DNA of 32,816 nt, from NCBI GenBank assembly GCA_030428405.1, contig JAUIEH010000002.1, positions 1-32,816 on the forward strand, given 5' to 3'. Shown one piece after another: positions 8,867-16,903 of the stretch; the first letter of the stretch is position 1; every line of letters starts with the position of its first letter. A program made the position numbers and the translations under genes. The stretch comes from Alphaproteobacteria bacterium. Its GTDB lineage: Bacteria > Pseudomonadota > Alphaproteobacteria > Caulobacterales > Maricaulaceae. The notes beneath the pieces were generated by a model. It did not search any database. It was not told the DNA's origin and saw nothing but the letters and a program-made list of their open reading frames with translations.

Positions 8867-9625
8867 ATGTCCGCCACGCAAAACCCCCGCAACCAGGCCG
8901 TCATCGTCACGGGCGCCGCGCGCGGCATAGGGCGCGCGATCGCCTTGCGTTTCGCGTTGGAAGGCGCGCGCGTCGCCGCCGTCGACATTCTCGCCGATGA
9001 ATTGGCAGAGCTTTGTGCGTGCGAAACCGCGCTCAGTCGCATCGTCGCCGTCGAAGCCGACATTTCGACGCCGGAGGGAGCGCGCGAGGCGACGAATCGC
9101 GCGCTTGAAGCGCTTGGCGGACACGTCGATGTCATCGTCAACAATGCCGGCATCGAGCACCGCGCACCTATCGCCAGCCACGAAGCAGACGCATGGCGTC
9201 GCGTCATGGCGATCAATCTCGACGCGCCATTCTTCATTGTACAGACCGCTTTGCCAGCGTTGCTCGCGGCCGACGCGCCGGCGATCGTCAACATCGCATC
9301 AACGGCGCGCATCGGCTTTTTTGGCCAGCCCGCCTACGATACCTCGAAAGGCGGCCTGGTGACGCTGACGCGCTCTATGGCGAATGAGCTCGGTCGCGAA
9401 GGCGTTCGCGTCAACGCCGTAGCCCCGGGCTTCATCGCAACGAATATGGTCGCCGACGATCCGAAGATCACCGCGATCGGCGAAAAGCAGGTCCGACTTC
9501 AGCCGTTGCAGCGCATGGGCAAGCCGGAGGAAGTCGCCGCCGCCGTCGTCTGGCTGGCCTCGTCCAACGCCTCCTACATCACCGGTCAGACATTGCATGT
9601 CGACGGCGGTTGGGTGCGAATCTAG
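8867..9625 (+). CDS. Short-chain dehydrogenase/reductase
   Basis: A 252-residue classical SDR. TGAARGIG (15-22) is the dinucleotide loop and Asp40 after the second strand suggests NAD. NNAG is at 92-95, and Ser145, Tyr157 and Lys161 form the active site. The ATG is well placed, with GAGG six bases upstream. It is transcribed away from TetR1 and converges on the next SDR, with only 24 bases between their stops. The FabG-like C-terminus (GQTLHVDGGW) is typical of 3-oxoacyl or hydroxy-acid dehydrogenases; the substrate is not recognisable. Confidence 0.88.
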   Translation: MSATQNPRNQAVIVTGAARGIGRAIALRFALEGARVAAVDILADELAELCACETALSRIVAVEADISTPEGAREATNRALEALGGHVDVIVNNAGIEHRAPIASHEADAWRRVMAINLDAPFFIVQTALPALLAADAPAIVNIASTARIGFFGQPAYDTSKGGLVTLTRSMANELGREGVRVNAVAPGFIATNMVADDPKITAIGEKQVRLQPLQRMGKPEEVAAAVVWLASSNASYITGQTLHVDGGWVRI

Positions 9626-9649
9626 CCTGTCAGATCACGGCGCACGTTC

Positions 9650-10477
9650 TCACTCGCCCGGCGACAATTCCGATTGCGGCGCGCCGGCGGATTTCGAGCG
9701 GTCGGTCAATCCCGCGCCGCCAAAGGCGGACCAGCCGCCATCGACCGGCAGAACAACGCCGGTGATATAGCTCGCCCGGTCAGACAAGAGGAATGTGATC
9801 GCCTGCGCCACCTCATCAGGCTTGCCGAAGCGTCCCATCGGGCAGCGCGCGGCGAGCCGGTCCTGGCCGTTGTGGAAGTTTGACGCGACCGTGCTCGCCA
9901 TCGGCGCATCTATCACGCCCGGCGCAACGGCGTTCACGCGCACGCCGTAATGCGCCAGATCGCTTGCTATGGAATGAGTCAAGGCGATCATGCCGGCCTT
10001 GCTCACGCCATAGGCGTTCGACGCAGGCAATGGCTGGATACCGCCGACGGAGGAAACCAGCACCACTGCGCCGCCGCGCCCCAGCGCGCGCGCAGATTCC
10101 CGACCGACGAGAAACGATCCTTGCAAGTTGACAGTGACCACGCGCCGCCAGTCAGACAGTTCCTGCCGACGCGTGCCCGCGAGCACCTCCATCACGCCGG
10201 CAGCATGAACGACGCCGTCAAGTCCGCCAAGCGTTTCGCGCGCCGCCGCGAACAGATCCGCGACCGAGGCTTCGTCGGTGACATCGGCCGCCTGAGCGCC
10301 AATGACGCCGACGGCGCGCCCCGCTGCGCGCATCTCTTCCTCATATAGGTCGGTGGCGAACACGCCGGCGCCGCAGTCGACGAGGTCTTTGATCACTGCC
10401 GTGCCGATCGCGCCTGCAGCGCCGGTGACCAGGATGCGTCGTCCCTCCAGCATCAGCATCGCGTCCTCATTCTGCAT
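9650..10477 (-). CDS. Short-chain dehydrogenase/reductase
   Basis: A classical SDR of about 275 residues. TGAAGAIG (18-25) binds the nucleotide and Asp43 favours NAD. The dinucleotide-adjacent motif is HAAG rather than NNAG, and Ser142, Tyr156 and Lys160 (YGVSK) are catalytic. I chose the ATG at 10477, with GGGGG nine bases before it; an ATG at 10462 with GAGG five bases upstream is equally possible. A longer frame to 10570 would run through the operator-like site at 10550. It diverges from the ligase at 10794, and the pair probably share control. Confidence 0.85.
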   Translation of the reverse strand: MQNEDAMLMLEGRRILVTGAAGAIGTAVIKDLVDCGAGVFATDLYEEEMRAAGRAVGVIGAQAADVTDEASVADLFAAARETLGGLDGVVHAAGVMEVLAGTRRQELSDWRRVVTVNLQGSFLVGRESARALGRGGAVVLVSSVGGIQPLPASNAYGVSKAGMIALTHSIASDLAHYGVRVNAVAPGVIDAPMASTVASNFHNGQDRLAARCPMGRFGKPDEVAQAITFLLSDRASYITGVVLPVDGGWSAFGGAGLTDRSKSAGAPQSELSPGE

Positions 10478-10549
10478 GCCCGCTTTCCCCCGCAACCGAC
10501 GATTCGGCTGGCCCGCGCGCAGGCTAGCGCGTCGCGCGACCCGTACATA

Positions 10550-10565
10550 ATGAGCGTTCGTATAT
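10550..10565. promoter_or_regulatory. Weak operator-like site upstream of SDR
   Basis: ATGAGCGTTCGTATAT: the left arm matches the operator set (ATGAGC), while the right arm is degenerate (GTATAT). Read on the other strand it contains GAACGCTCAT, close to the half-site at 10705-10714. It lies in the 316-base divergent gap between the SDR and the acyl-CoA synthetase; that gap has no other gene. Confidence 0.35.
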
Positions 10566-10698
10566 ATCAATATTGCACCCCGCGCCTCTGCGTCGCAACA
10601 GCCAAACGCGGCGAGGCCTCATCCTGGACGTAAATATCGCAGGCGCGGAAGGCTGCGGCGCCCAAATCCTTGACGGCGTGATCATGCGCCTCTTTACT

Positions 10699-10714
10699 CT
10701 AAACAAACGCTCAC
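10699..10714. promoter_or_regulatory. Operator-like half-site upstream of CoA ligase
   Basis: CTAAACAAACGCTCAC shares its last ten bases, AAACGCTCAC, with the palindrome at 8604-8613, but its left arm is poor. It is 79 bases before the acyl-CoA synthetase start. Alone it would be unconvincing; its position and identity to the other site make it worth listing. Confidence 0.35.
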
Positions 10715-10793
10715 ATGCACCGAGGCAAGGCGCGCCTCACATACACAGGCGCGCGTTACGCTCCGTTTTTGATCGCGCCGCGAAGAGCACGCT

Positions 10794-12425
10794 ATGGTCT
10801 CCACGAACGCCTCCGCCGCCCCGCGCCCGTCCGAAACCCTCGACGCCGGGGCGCTCTTAAGACGCCAGGCGCGCGACATTCCGGACACGATTTTCGCCGT
10901 ATTCCCAGACGGGGACGCCTGGACCTTCGCGGATGCACTGCGCCAAGCCGAGGGCGTGAAAGCGGGGTTGCGGCGCATCGGCGTTTCGCCAGGCGACACC
11001 GTATTGACGATGCTGCCGAACGGTCGCGACGGTCTGCGCGCTCTCTTGGGCGTGTGGCTCGCTGGCGCAGTCTATGCACCGCTCAACACGGCCTATCGCG
11101 GCGACCTCCTGCAGCACGTGGTCAATCTGTCTCAAGCGCGCGTCATGCTAGCGCATGATCAAGTCGTCGAGCGCCTGCGTGGTCTCGCATTGCCCGAATT
11201 GTCATGCGTCATCGCGATGGGGGGGGACGGCGAGATTGATTTGGGACCGGACATAACCTTGGCGGGTCCAGATACTATCGCGCCTGAGCAAGCGCATTCT
11301 GGCGAAGATCATGATGAGCCGCGCGAAACCTGGCGCACCTGCGCGCTGATTTATACCTCCGGCACGACGGGACCGTCGAAAGCGGTCGAGCAGTCCTGGG
11401 CGTTTTACGACGCGTTCTGCAACACGATGTATGGCGAATTATCCGCCGACGATCGGTATTACGGCTATCTTCCGCTGTTCCATACGGGCGGCGTTTCCAT
11501 GGCCTACGCCATACTGAGACTTGGCGCGTCAATGGTGATGACCCAGGCCTTCAGCACAAGCACTTATTGGGACGATGTCCGCCGCTATGGCGTGACAAGC
11601 GCCTGCATCATGGGTTCGATGGGCGCTGCTATGGAACGCGAAGAGCCTCGCGACGACGACGCGGATAACCCGATGCGCTTCGTGATGATGGGACCGATGG
11701 TGGAGAATATCGAAGCGTTCAGACGACGCTTCGGCGTCGAGCTGTTCACGGAGTACGGAACGACGGAGGTCGGCATACCGTTTCGCTCAGGCTTCGATGT
11801 CGCCGACCACACGACCTGCGGACGCTTGGTGGAGGGTTATCAAGTCCGGCTTGTCGACGCCTATGACCGCGACGTGCCGGACGGCGAAGCCGGCGAGCTC
11901 GTCGTGCGTCATGATCGGCCGTGGGTGTTGAATTCAGGCTATCGCGGCATGCCGGACAAAACGGCGGAAGCCTGGCGCAATGGCTGGTTTCACACCGGCG
12001 ATCTGTTCCGGCGCGCGCCGTCGGGCGACTATTTCTTCGTTGATCGCGCAAAAGACGCGCTGCGTCGGCGCGGCGAAAACGTCTCCTCGCTCGAAGTTGA
12101 AACCGAACTCCTCAAACATCCTGACATTATGGCCGCCGCAGTCGTCGGCGTGGCCAGCGGCGACGGCGTCGGCGAAGAGGAAATCAAAGCCTGCCTCGTG
12201 CTTCGTCCGGATTCGGACATCGATTTTCACACCTACATTCCAGAGCTCGCCGAACGCATGCCGCACTTCATGGTGCCGCGCTTTTTCGAGTTATTGCCCG
12301 AACTGCCGATGACCTCGACATCGAAGATCCGCAAGGTCGAACTTCGTGCGCGCGGCGTGACGCCTGAGACGTTCGACCGCGAGGCCGCCGGCATCAAAAT
12401 CAGGCGCGAGAAGCTGCGCGCCTGA
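10794..12425 (+). CDS. AMP-dependent acyl-CoA synthetase
   Basis: A 543-residue adenylate-forming ligase of the ANL superfamily that activates a carboxylic acid to its acyl-AMP and then acyl-CoA. The phosphate loop is TSGTTGPSK at 188-196. The FHTGD and RRRGENVSS segments and the catalytic Lys511 in STSKIRK are all present. It resembles the ligase half of the 2688-6080 fusion (for instance APLNTAYRGDLLQH and LPLFHTGG), so the two are paralogs, perhaps for successive or alternative acids. The ATG at 10794 has GAAGAG eight bases upstream. It converges on TetR2 with 6 bases between stop codons. CaiC-like crotonobetaine/carnitine ligases are the nearest family by eye; the true substrate is unknown. 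Confidence 0.9.
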   Translation: MVSTNASAAPRPSETLDAGALLRRQARDIPDTIFAVFPDGDAWTFADALRQAEGVKAGLRRIGVSPGDTVLTMLPNGRDGLRALLGVWLAGAVYAPLNTAYRGDLLQHVVNLSQARVMLAHDQVVERLRGLALPELSCVIAMGGDGEIDLGPDITLAGPDTIAPEQAHSGEDHDEPRETWRTCALIYTSGTTGPSKAVEQSWAFYDAFCNTMYGELSADDRYYGYLPLFHTGGVSMAYAILRLGASMVMTQAFSTSTYWDDVRRYGVTSACIMGSMGAAMEREEPRDDDADNPMRFVMMGPMVENIEAFRRRFGVELFTEYGTTEVGIPFRSGFDVADHTTCGRLVEGYQVRLVDAYDRDVPDGEAGELVVRHDRPWVLNSGYRGMPDKTAEAWRNGWFHTGDLFRRAPSGDYFFVDRAKDALRRRGENVSSLEVETELLKHPDIMAAAVVGVASGDGVGEEEIKACLVLRPDSDIDFHTYIPELAERMPHFMVPRFFELLPELPMTSTSKIRKVELRARGVTPETFDREAAGIKIRREKLRA

Positions 12426-12431
12426 GCCGGT

Positions 12432-13088
12432 CTATCCCGTGGGAGGCGGCGCGCCGCCGGCGGACACGATGCGCACCGCCATCCACGCATGAAGGTCAGC
12501 GACAGCTTCAGCCGATTGCGCGGCGCCTGGCTCGTACCAGCGCGCGGCGCGAATGCCCATGTTCAACAGCGACATGACGACGATATTGATCTGGGACGGC
12601 GAAAGTCCGGACTCGAAAACGCCGGCGTTCACCCCCGACTGAACGACCTCAGCGAAAGCGCTGCGCAATCGGCGCCGATTGGCGATATTGCGCTTGCGGT
12701 CATTGCCCGAGAGCCAGCGATATTCCGAACTCGCCGTTAGCGCGGCCCGCTGATGCGTCAGGTGAAAGAGCACGAAGGCGCGCACCATGTTGGACAATTG
12801 CGCGGCCGGGTCCGCCCCGCCCGCCTCGCGCGCACTCGATACGCAATCCCAAACCCGCGTCTGAGCGTCCAACGCGATCGCCAGCAGCAGCTCTTCTTTG
12901 GACTTGAAGTGGTTGTATAAAGCGCCCGGCGTTAGTCCGCACGCGGTCGTTATCTGGCGAATGGTCGTCGAGACGAAGCCATGCTCGAAAAATAGATTCA
13001 CAGCCGCTTCGAGAATGCGATCGCGCGCGTCAGTGCGTGAGTTGGGGCCGAACGCGTCGCCGCGCCGCGATTGCGGCTTTGGTTTCAA
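12432..13088 (-). CDS. TetR-family transcriptional regulator 2
   Basis: A TetR repressor with HTH segment IRQITTACGLTPGALYNHFK and an all-helical C-terminal domain, paralogous to TetR1. I start it at a TTG at 13088 that overlaps the dehydrogenase stop as TTGA, giving 218 residues, the same size as TetR1. The frame stays open upstream to ATGs at 13205 and 13265, but those would add a basic, low-complexity stretch inside the dehydrogenase gene. The ATG at 13205 has AAGGAG only one base away, so the start is not settled. It is cotranscribed with acyl-CoA dehydrogenase 1 behind the 14231 operator, which would make it autoregulated if it binds there. Confidence 0.82.
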   Translation of the reverse strand: MKPKPQSRRGDAFGPNSRTDARDRILEAAVNLFFEHGFVSTTIRQITTACGLTPGALYNHFKSKEELLLAIALDAQTRVWDCVSSAREAGGADPAAQLSNMVRAFVLFHLTHQRAALTASSEYRWLSGNDRKRNIANRRRLRSAFAEVVQSGVNAGVFESGLSPSQINIVVMSLLNMGIRAARWYEPGAAQSAEAVADLHAWMAVRIVSAGGAPPPTG

Positions 13089-14185
13089 TTGAGCCGGCTT
13101 CGGAGAATCGTCATCGCCATGACGTCGTCCGACCCCGCGCCGGGCGCCAGATCCGTCGCGTCGGCCAGGCGCTGTATCAGACCGCGGCTTTTCGTGCTTC
13201 CCCATGCTCCTTGCAACTCCATCACGGTGCGACTGGCGCGTCGCGAAATGTCCGTTGCGGCCCATTTGGCCATGGCTGAACCCCGCAAGAGTTCGGCCAT
13301 CGGAGCGTTTCGATCCGCACGGTCCGCAGCGTCCGACAACAATAATCGCGCAGCCGTCAGCTCTCTGTCGACAAACGCCAACGGCGCGTCACGACTGTCG
13401 GGCCGTTTCGCTTCGGCGTCAAAGCGTCGTCGCGCCCGCTCTATCCCCTTGTCGAATGCTGCGCGCGCAATGCCCAGATGAATGGCCGCCAGGCCGAGAC
13501 GACCCGTGCGCACCAGCTCATGGAGCCACATTTTGGCGGCCTGGCCTTCTTGCCCGATAAGGTGATTCTCGGGCGTCCGGACGGCATTAAGGATCACCGG
13601 ATTGATCGACAATTGCGGCACGCCGGAAAAATCGTAACGCGGCTTGATTTCGAGCCCTTCCGCACCTGCCTCGATGAGAAAAATCGACGGGCCGGCATCC
13701 GTCGCCGCTGTGACGAGAAAAATATCGGCGACGCCGGCCCAGGCCGCCATCGCCTTGCGTCCATCGATCACCCACGCATCGCCGTCGCGGCGCGCGCGCG
13801 TATTCAACGCCGAAATCGACGAGCCCCCGACAGGTTCGGTGATGGCGTCACAGGTGAACAGCTCTCCGGCGGCGACCCTCGGAATGATCGACGCCGCCAA
13901 GTCTTTGGACGCATATTCCTGTAATATGGTGGTCGCAGCGCACGAACTCGTAATCTGAAATCCCAGCGCTGTCGCGCGCGCGGAAAATATCTCGACCAGT
14001 TCTGCGAACTCCCGGTGGCTCGCCGCGCCGCCGCCAAATTCGGCGTTCAGCGTCACGGCTAGGAATCCCTCCGATCCAAGAGCTGCAAGTAGCGCTGGGC
14101 TGAATTCGTCGCCTTCGTCGAACGCTTCCAACGCGGCCGGTCCGCTCGCGATCCACTCATGCGCGCGCTCGACAATTTCGCTCAT
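13085..14185 (-). CDS. Acyl-CoA dehydrogenase-like protein 1, no recognisable catalytic base
   Basis: A 366-residue flavoprotein of the acyl-CoA dehydrogenase fold. CDAITEPVGGSS (112-123) and WVIDGRKAMAAW (138-149) are the FAD/substrate segments, and MELQGAWG is the C-terminal flavin contact. The catalytic glutamate is missing at both known positions: the C-terminal YEGTS-like motif reads APGAGSD (347-353), and the alternative IVD-type position reads RTGRLGLA. It may be the non-catalytic half of a heteromeric dehydrogenase, with the divergent gene at 14271 as partner. The ATG at 14185 has GGGGGA four bases upstream; the earlier ATG at 14218 has no ribosome site and lies at the expected transcription start. 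Confidence 0.85.
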   Translation of the reverse strand: MSEIVERAHEWIASGPAALEAFDEGDEFSPALLAALGSEGFLAVTLNAEFGGGAASHREFAELVEIFSARATALGFQITSSCAATTILQEYASKDLAASIIPRVAAGELFTCDAITEPVGGSSISALNTRARRDGDAWVIDGRKAMAAWAGVADIFLVTAATDAGPSIFLIEAGAEGLEIKPRYDFSGVPQLSINPVILNAVRTPENHLIGQEGQAAKMWLHELVRTGRLGLAAIHLGIARAAFDKGIERARRRFDAEAKRPDSRDAPLAFVDRELTAARLLLSDAADRADRNAPMAELLRGSAMAKWAATDISRRASRTVMELQGAWGSTKSRGLIQRLADATDLAPGAGSDDVMAMTILRSRLN

Positions 14186-14223
14186 CAGTTCCCCCGATTT
14201 CAGCCGCGGCATCGACATCGTTG

Positions 14224-14229
14224 ATTATA
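14224..14229 (-). promoter_or_regulatory. -10 box TATAAT for dehydrogenase 1
   Basis: A perfect TATAAT reads on the minus strand here, 38 bases before the chosen start of dehydrogenase 1. The palindromic operator occupies exactly the stretch where a 17-base promoter spacer would lie; the -35 box beyond it is weak (CAAACT). A repressor bound there would block polymerase. Confidence 0.5.
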
Positions 14230-14230
14230 A

Positions 14231-14246
14231 ATGAACGTTAGTTCAT
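14231..14246. promoter_or_regulatory. Palindromic operator between the two dehydrogenases
   Basis: ATGAACGTTAGTTCAT has perfect 6-base arms around GTTA and identical arms to the copy at 7816-7831. It sits in the 85-base divergent region, so it can control both dehydrogenase 1/TetR2 on the minus strand and dehydrogenase 2 with the F420 operon on the plus strand. Confidence 0.75.
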
Positions 14247-14270
14247 AGTTTGGATTGCAACAAGGCTGAT

Positions 14271-15422
14271 GTGATATTCTCTATGTTGAGCGACGAACTA
14301 GAGACTTACCGCGAAGGCGTGCGACGCGCGATCGAGCGCCGCTTGTCCGAAGGCGCCGGGCCGCGCGCGCTGGCCGATTCCTATCCGAGCGAATGTCTGG
14401 AGGCGCTCGCCGACATCAAGGTCGCGGGCCTTAATCTCTCGCCCGCCTACGGTGGCGAAGAAGTCGGATTCGTCGCAGAAGGCGTGGTCGCAGAGGAACT
14501 CGCGCGCGTCGATATGAATGCGGCCTTCTGGTTTCTGGGGTCGCGCCGCCAAGGCAAGGCCATCGAAGTCGGCGGCTCGTCCGAAATGCAGGACGCCTAT
14601 CTGGCCGATATCATCAACGCCAAAATTTGGACGGCGTGGGGTTCTACGGAACCAAGCAGCGGCAACGACATTCAAGGCATGCGCACCCGCGCCGAGCGGC
14701 GCGGCGACAAATGGGTGGTGAACGGAGAAAAAACCTCTGTCAGCGCGGGCATGCTCAGCCCCTTCATCATCATCTTCGCGCGCACCATAATCGGTGGCGA
14801 AGAGAGCGGCCTCACCTCCTTCATCGTTCCTGTCGACACACCCGGATTGCAGCGCACGCCGTTTCGCGACGGCGTCTTAAAACCGATGGGACGATGCAGC
14901 GCCTATTTCGACGACCTCGAACTTAGCGACGCACATGTCATCGGCGAACCGGGGCGCGGCGGCAGACTCGCACTCGCCACGTTTCAAGCCGCTAGGCCCA
15001 TCGCAGCGCTAATGGCGCTGGGATGCGCGGCGGCCACGCTGGAGGAGACGATCGGCTACACGCGCGAGCGCGTGGTCATGGGACGTCCTATCGGCGGCTA
15101 TCAGGGCGCAAGCTTTCGGGTCGCCGATGCAGCCACCGCGATCCACGCCGCGCGGCTGGCTTGCTATCACGCGCTTCAGCGCCTCGACGAGACCGGTCGC
15201 GACGAAGTCGCAACCTCGATGGCGAAGCTGCACGGCACGCATGTCGCCTGCGATGTCATGAAATCGCTGATGGAAGTGTGGGGCCATTATGCGTTCACGC
15301 ACGAATACCCATTGCTTCAGCGCTATAACGACGTCACGTCGACGCTGTCCTGGGACGGCAGCAGCGACATCCACCGGCTCGTCATCGCCCGCGCGCTGAT
15401 CGGTCGTGAGATCACCGGATGA
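14271..15422 (+). CDS. Acyl-CoA dehydrogenase 2, Asp at the catalytic-base position
   Basis: A 383-residue acyl-CoA dehydrogenase, expected to introduce a double bond into an acyl-CoA with FAD and electron-transfer flavoprotein. Flavin segments TEPSSGND and WVVNGEK are present. At the C-terminus the usual YEGTS-I-R is WDGSSDIHR, putting Asp362 where medium-chain enzymes have their glutamate base. No Glu stands at the alternative IVD-type site (FQAARPIAA). The GTG at 14271 has AAGG five bases upstream; an ATG at 14283 is too far from it, and a TTG at 14250 abuts the operator. Its stop overlaps the npdG start as ATGA, tying this enzyme to the F420 genes. Confidence 0.87.
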   Translation: MIFSMLSDELETYREGVRRAIERRLSEGAGPRALADSYPSECLEALADIKVAGLNLSPAYGGEEVGFVAEGVVAEELARVDMNAAFWFLGSRRQGKAIEVGGSSEMQDAYLADIINAKIWTAWGSTEPSSGNDIQGMRTRAERRGDKWVVNGEKTSVSAGMLSPFIIIFARTIIGGEESGLTSFIVPVDTPGLQRTPFRDGVLKPMGRCSAYFDDLELSDAHVIGEPGRGGRLALATFQAARPIAALMALGCAAATLEETIGYTRERVVMGRPIGGYQGASFRVADAATAIHAARLACYHALQRLDETGRDEVATSMAKLHGTHVACDVMKSLMEVWGHYAFTHEYPLLQRYNDVTSTLSWDGSSDIHRLVIARALIGREITG

Positions 15423-16078
15423 GCGCACACAACACCATCGCCATTATCGGCGGCGCCGGCGCCATGGGCGGAGGGCTTGCGTCGGCTTTTCTGCGCGCCG
15501 GACGCAGTGTGGTGATCGGTTCGCGCGATCGCGCCCGCGCCAACGCTGCTGCGTCTGCGCTTGCAGCCGACACAGCGCATGCCGACGTCACCGGTCTGAG
15601 CAATCTCGACGCCGCTAAGAGCGCCCCCGAAATCGTCGTTCTGACCGTTCCTTATGCCAATCACCTCAACGTATTGAGAGAAATTCAGCCGGGTCTCGAC
15701 AACAAAATTCTTATCGACGCCACTGTACCCCTGCGCCCGCCAAAGGTCGCTCGTGTGCAGCTGCCGGAGAAAGGTTCGGCGGCCGTCGAGGCGCAGGCGT
15801 TTCTCGGCGCAAGCGTGCGCGTGGTTTCGGCGTTCCAGAATGTCAGTGCGGAAAAACTGAAAACGGGCGCCCCCAATTGCGATGTGTTGGTGGCGGGAGA
15901 CGACGTTGATGCGCGCGAGCGCGTCATCGCGCTGGCCCAGGAAGCCGGCATGGCCGCGTGGCACGCCGGCCCGCTCGACAATTCAGCCGCCGCCGAAGCG
16001 CTCACATCCGTGTTGATCCATATCAACAAGCGCTATGGCGCGACGGCGGGCGCGGGCATTCGCATCGTCCTCGACTAA
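15419..16078 (+). CDS. npdG: NADPH-dependent F420 reductase (NADPH:F420 oxidoreductase)
   Basis: A 219-residue Rossmann protein of the Fno/NpdG family, which moves hydride between NADPH and the deazaflavin F420, here probably to make F420H2. The N-terminal IIGGAGAMGGG (9-19) is the dinucleotide loop, and GSRD (34-37) matches the NADPH 2'-phosphate pocket of the family. IDATVPL and SAFQNVSAEKL fit the F420-side loops. It is the only gene in the operon that uses rather than builds F420. The start is fixed by the ATGA overlap with dehydrogenase 2; cofE follows after 3 bases. Other NADP-binding family members exist, but the cofactor neighbours make this call strong. Confidence 0.9.
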   Translation: MSAHNTIAIIGGAGAMGGGLASAFLRAGRSVVIGSRDRARANAAASALAADTAHADVTGLSNLDAAKSAPEIVVLTVPYANHLNVLREIQPGLDNKILIDATVPLRPPKVARVQLPEKGSAAVEAQAFLGASVRVVSAFQNVSAEKLKTGAPNCDVLVAGDDVDARERVIALAQEAGMAAWHAGPLDNSAAAEALTSVLIHINKRYGATAGAGIRIVLD

Positions 16079-16081
16079 GCC

Positions 16082-16903
16082 ATGACGACGACCGACGACG
16101 CCTCCCCGCCAAACGCCGCCGCTGGCAACGACCAGCGCCCTCCCGGCGCCGCGCGATATGAAGCAATCGCACTTTGCGGCGTCGGCGAAGTTTCGAGCGG
16201 AGACGACCTGGCCGAAACCATCCTGAAAGCGAGCGCGACGTCGGGCGTCGCGCTCGAAACCGGCGACATCGTCGTCATTGCACAGAAAATTGTTTCCAAA
16301 TCCGAAGGCCGCCTCGTTGCTCTCAATGACGTCACGCCGACGGCGCGCGCCATACGCATCGCGAAACAGACGAACAAGGACTCGCGCCTGATCGAACTTT
16401 TGCTTCAAGAATCATCGCGCATATCGCGCATCGGCAACGGCGTCGTCATCACGCAGCACCGCACCGGCGTGACGCTCGCAAACGCCGGCATCGACGCCTC
16501 CAACGCGGCCGAAGGCAGCGTCGTTTTGTGGCCGGAGGATCCGGACGCCTCCGCGCGCGCCATCAAACACAGCGTCGAAGAGAAATGCGGCGTCCGGATC
16601 GGAGTCATCATTTCCGACAGCATCGGACGCCCGTGGCGGCTAGGAACGATCGGCCACGCCATCGGCGTCGCCGGATTCGCACCGCTCAACAATTGTTGCG
16701 GCCGCCTCGATCGCGCCGGCCGCGCGCTGCAACACACATTCGTCGCGATCGCCGATGAAATGGCAGCGGCGGCCTCGTTGCTGATGGGCGAAGGCGATGA
16801 AGGCCGCCCCATCGTCGTGCTTCGCGGCCTAGGCGCACCGATGTCGGACGAGGGTGCGGCGAGCGATCTCCTCCGTCCCGCTGAACACGACATGTATCGA
16901 TGA
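16082..16903 (+). CDS. cofE: Coenzyme F420-0:L-glutamate ligase (single-domain CofE)
   Basis: A 273-residue GTP-dependent ligase that adds gamma-linked glutamates to F420-0. Family signatures are clear: GDIVVIAQKIVSKSEGR (61-77), NAGIDASN (134-141) and ISDSIGRPWR (177-186), continuing into GTIGHAIGVAG, then FVAIADEMAAAASLLMGEGDEGRP. About 25 extra Ala/Pro-rich residues precede the conserved core. It stops after the ligase domain; the C-terminal nitroreductase-type domain of actinobacterial FbiB, which reduces dehydro-F420, is absent. It lies 3 bases after npdG and overlaps cofD as ATGA. Confidence 0.94.
   Translation: MTTTDDASPPNAAAGNDQRPPGAARYEAIALCGVGEVSSGDDLAETILKASATSGVALETGDIVVIAQKIVSKSEGRLVALNDVTPTARAIRIAKQTNKDSRLIELLLQESSRISRIGNGVVITQHRTGVTLANAGIDASNAAEGSVVLWPEDPDASARAIKHSVEEKCGVRIGVIISDSIGRPWRLGTIGHAIGVAGFAPLNNCCGRLDRAGRALQHTFVAIADEMAAAASLLMGEGDEGRPIVVLRGLGAPMSDEGAASDLLRPAEHDMYR

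Noticed and set aside
12489..12740. Short plus-strand frame after the ligase
   Set aside because: It is antisense to TetR2 and has no motif; the real genes converge here with 6 bases between their stops.
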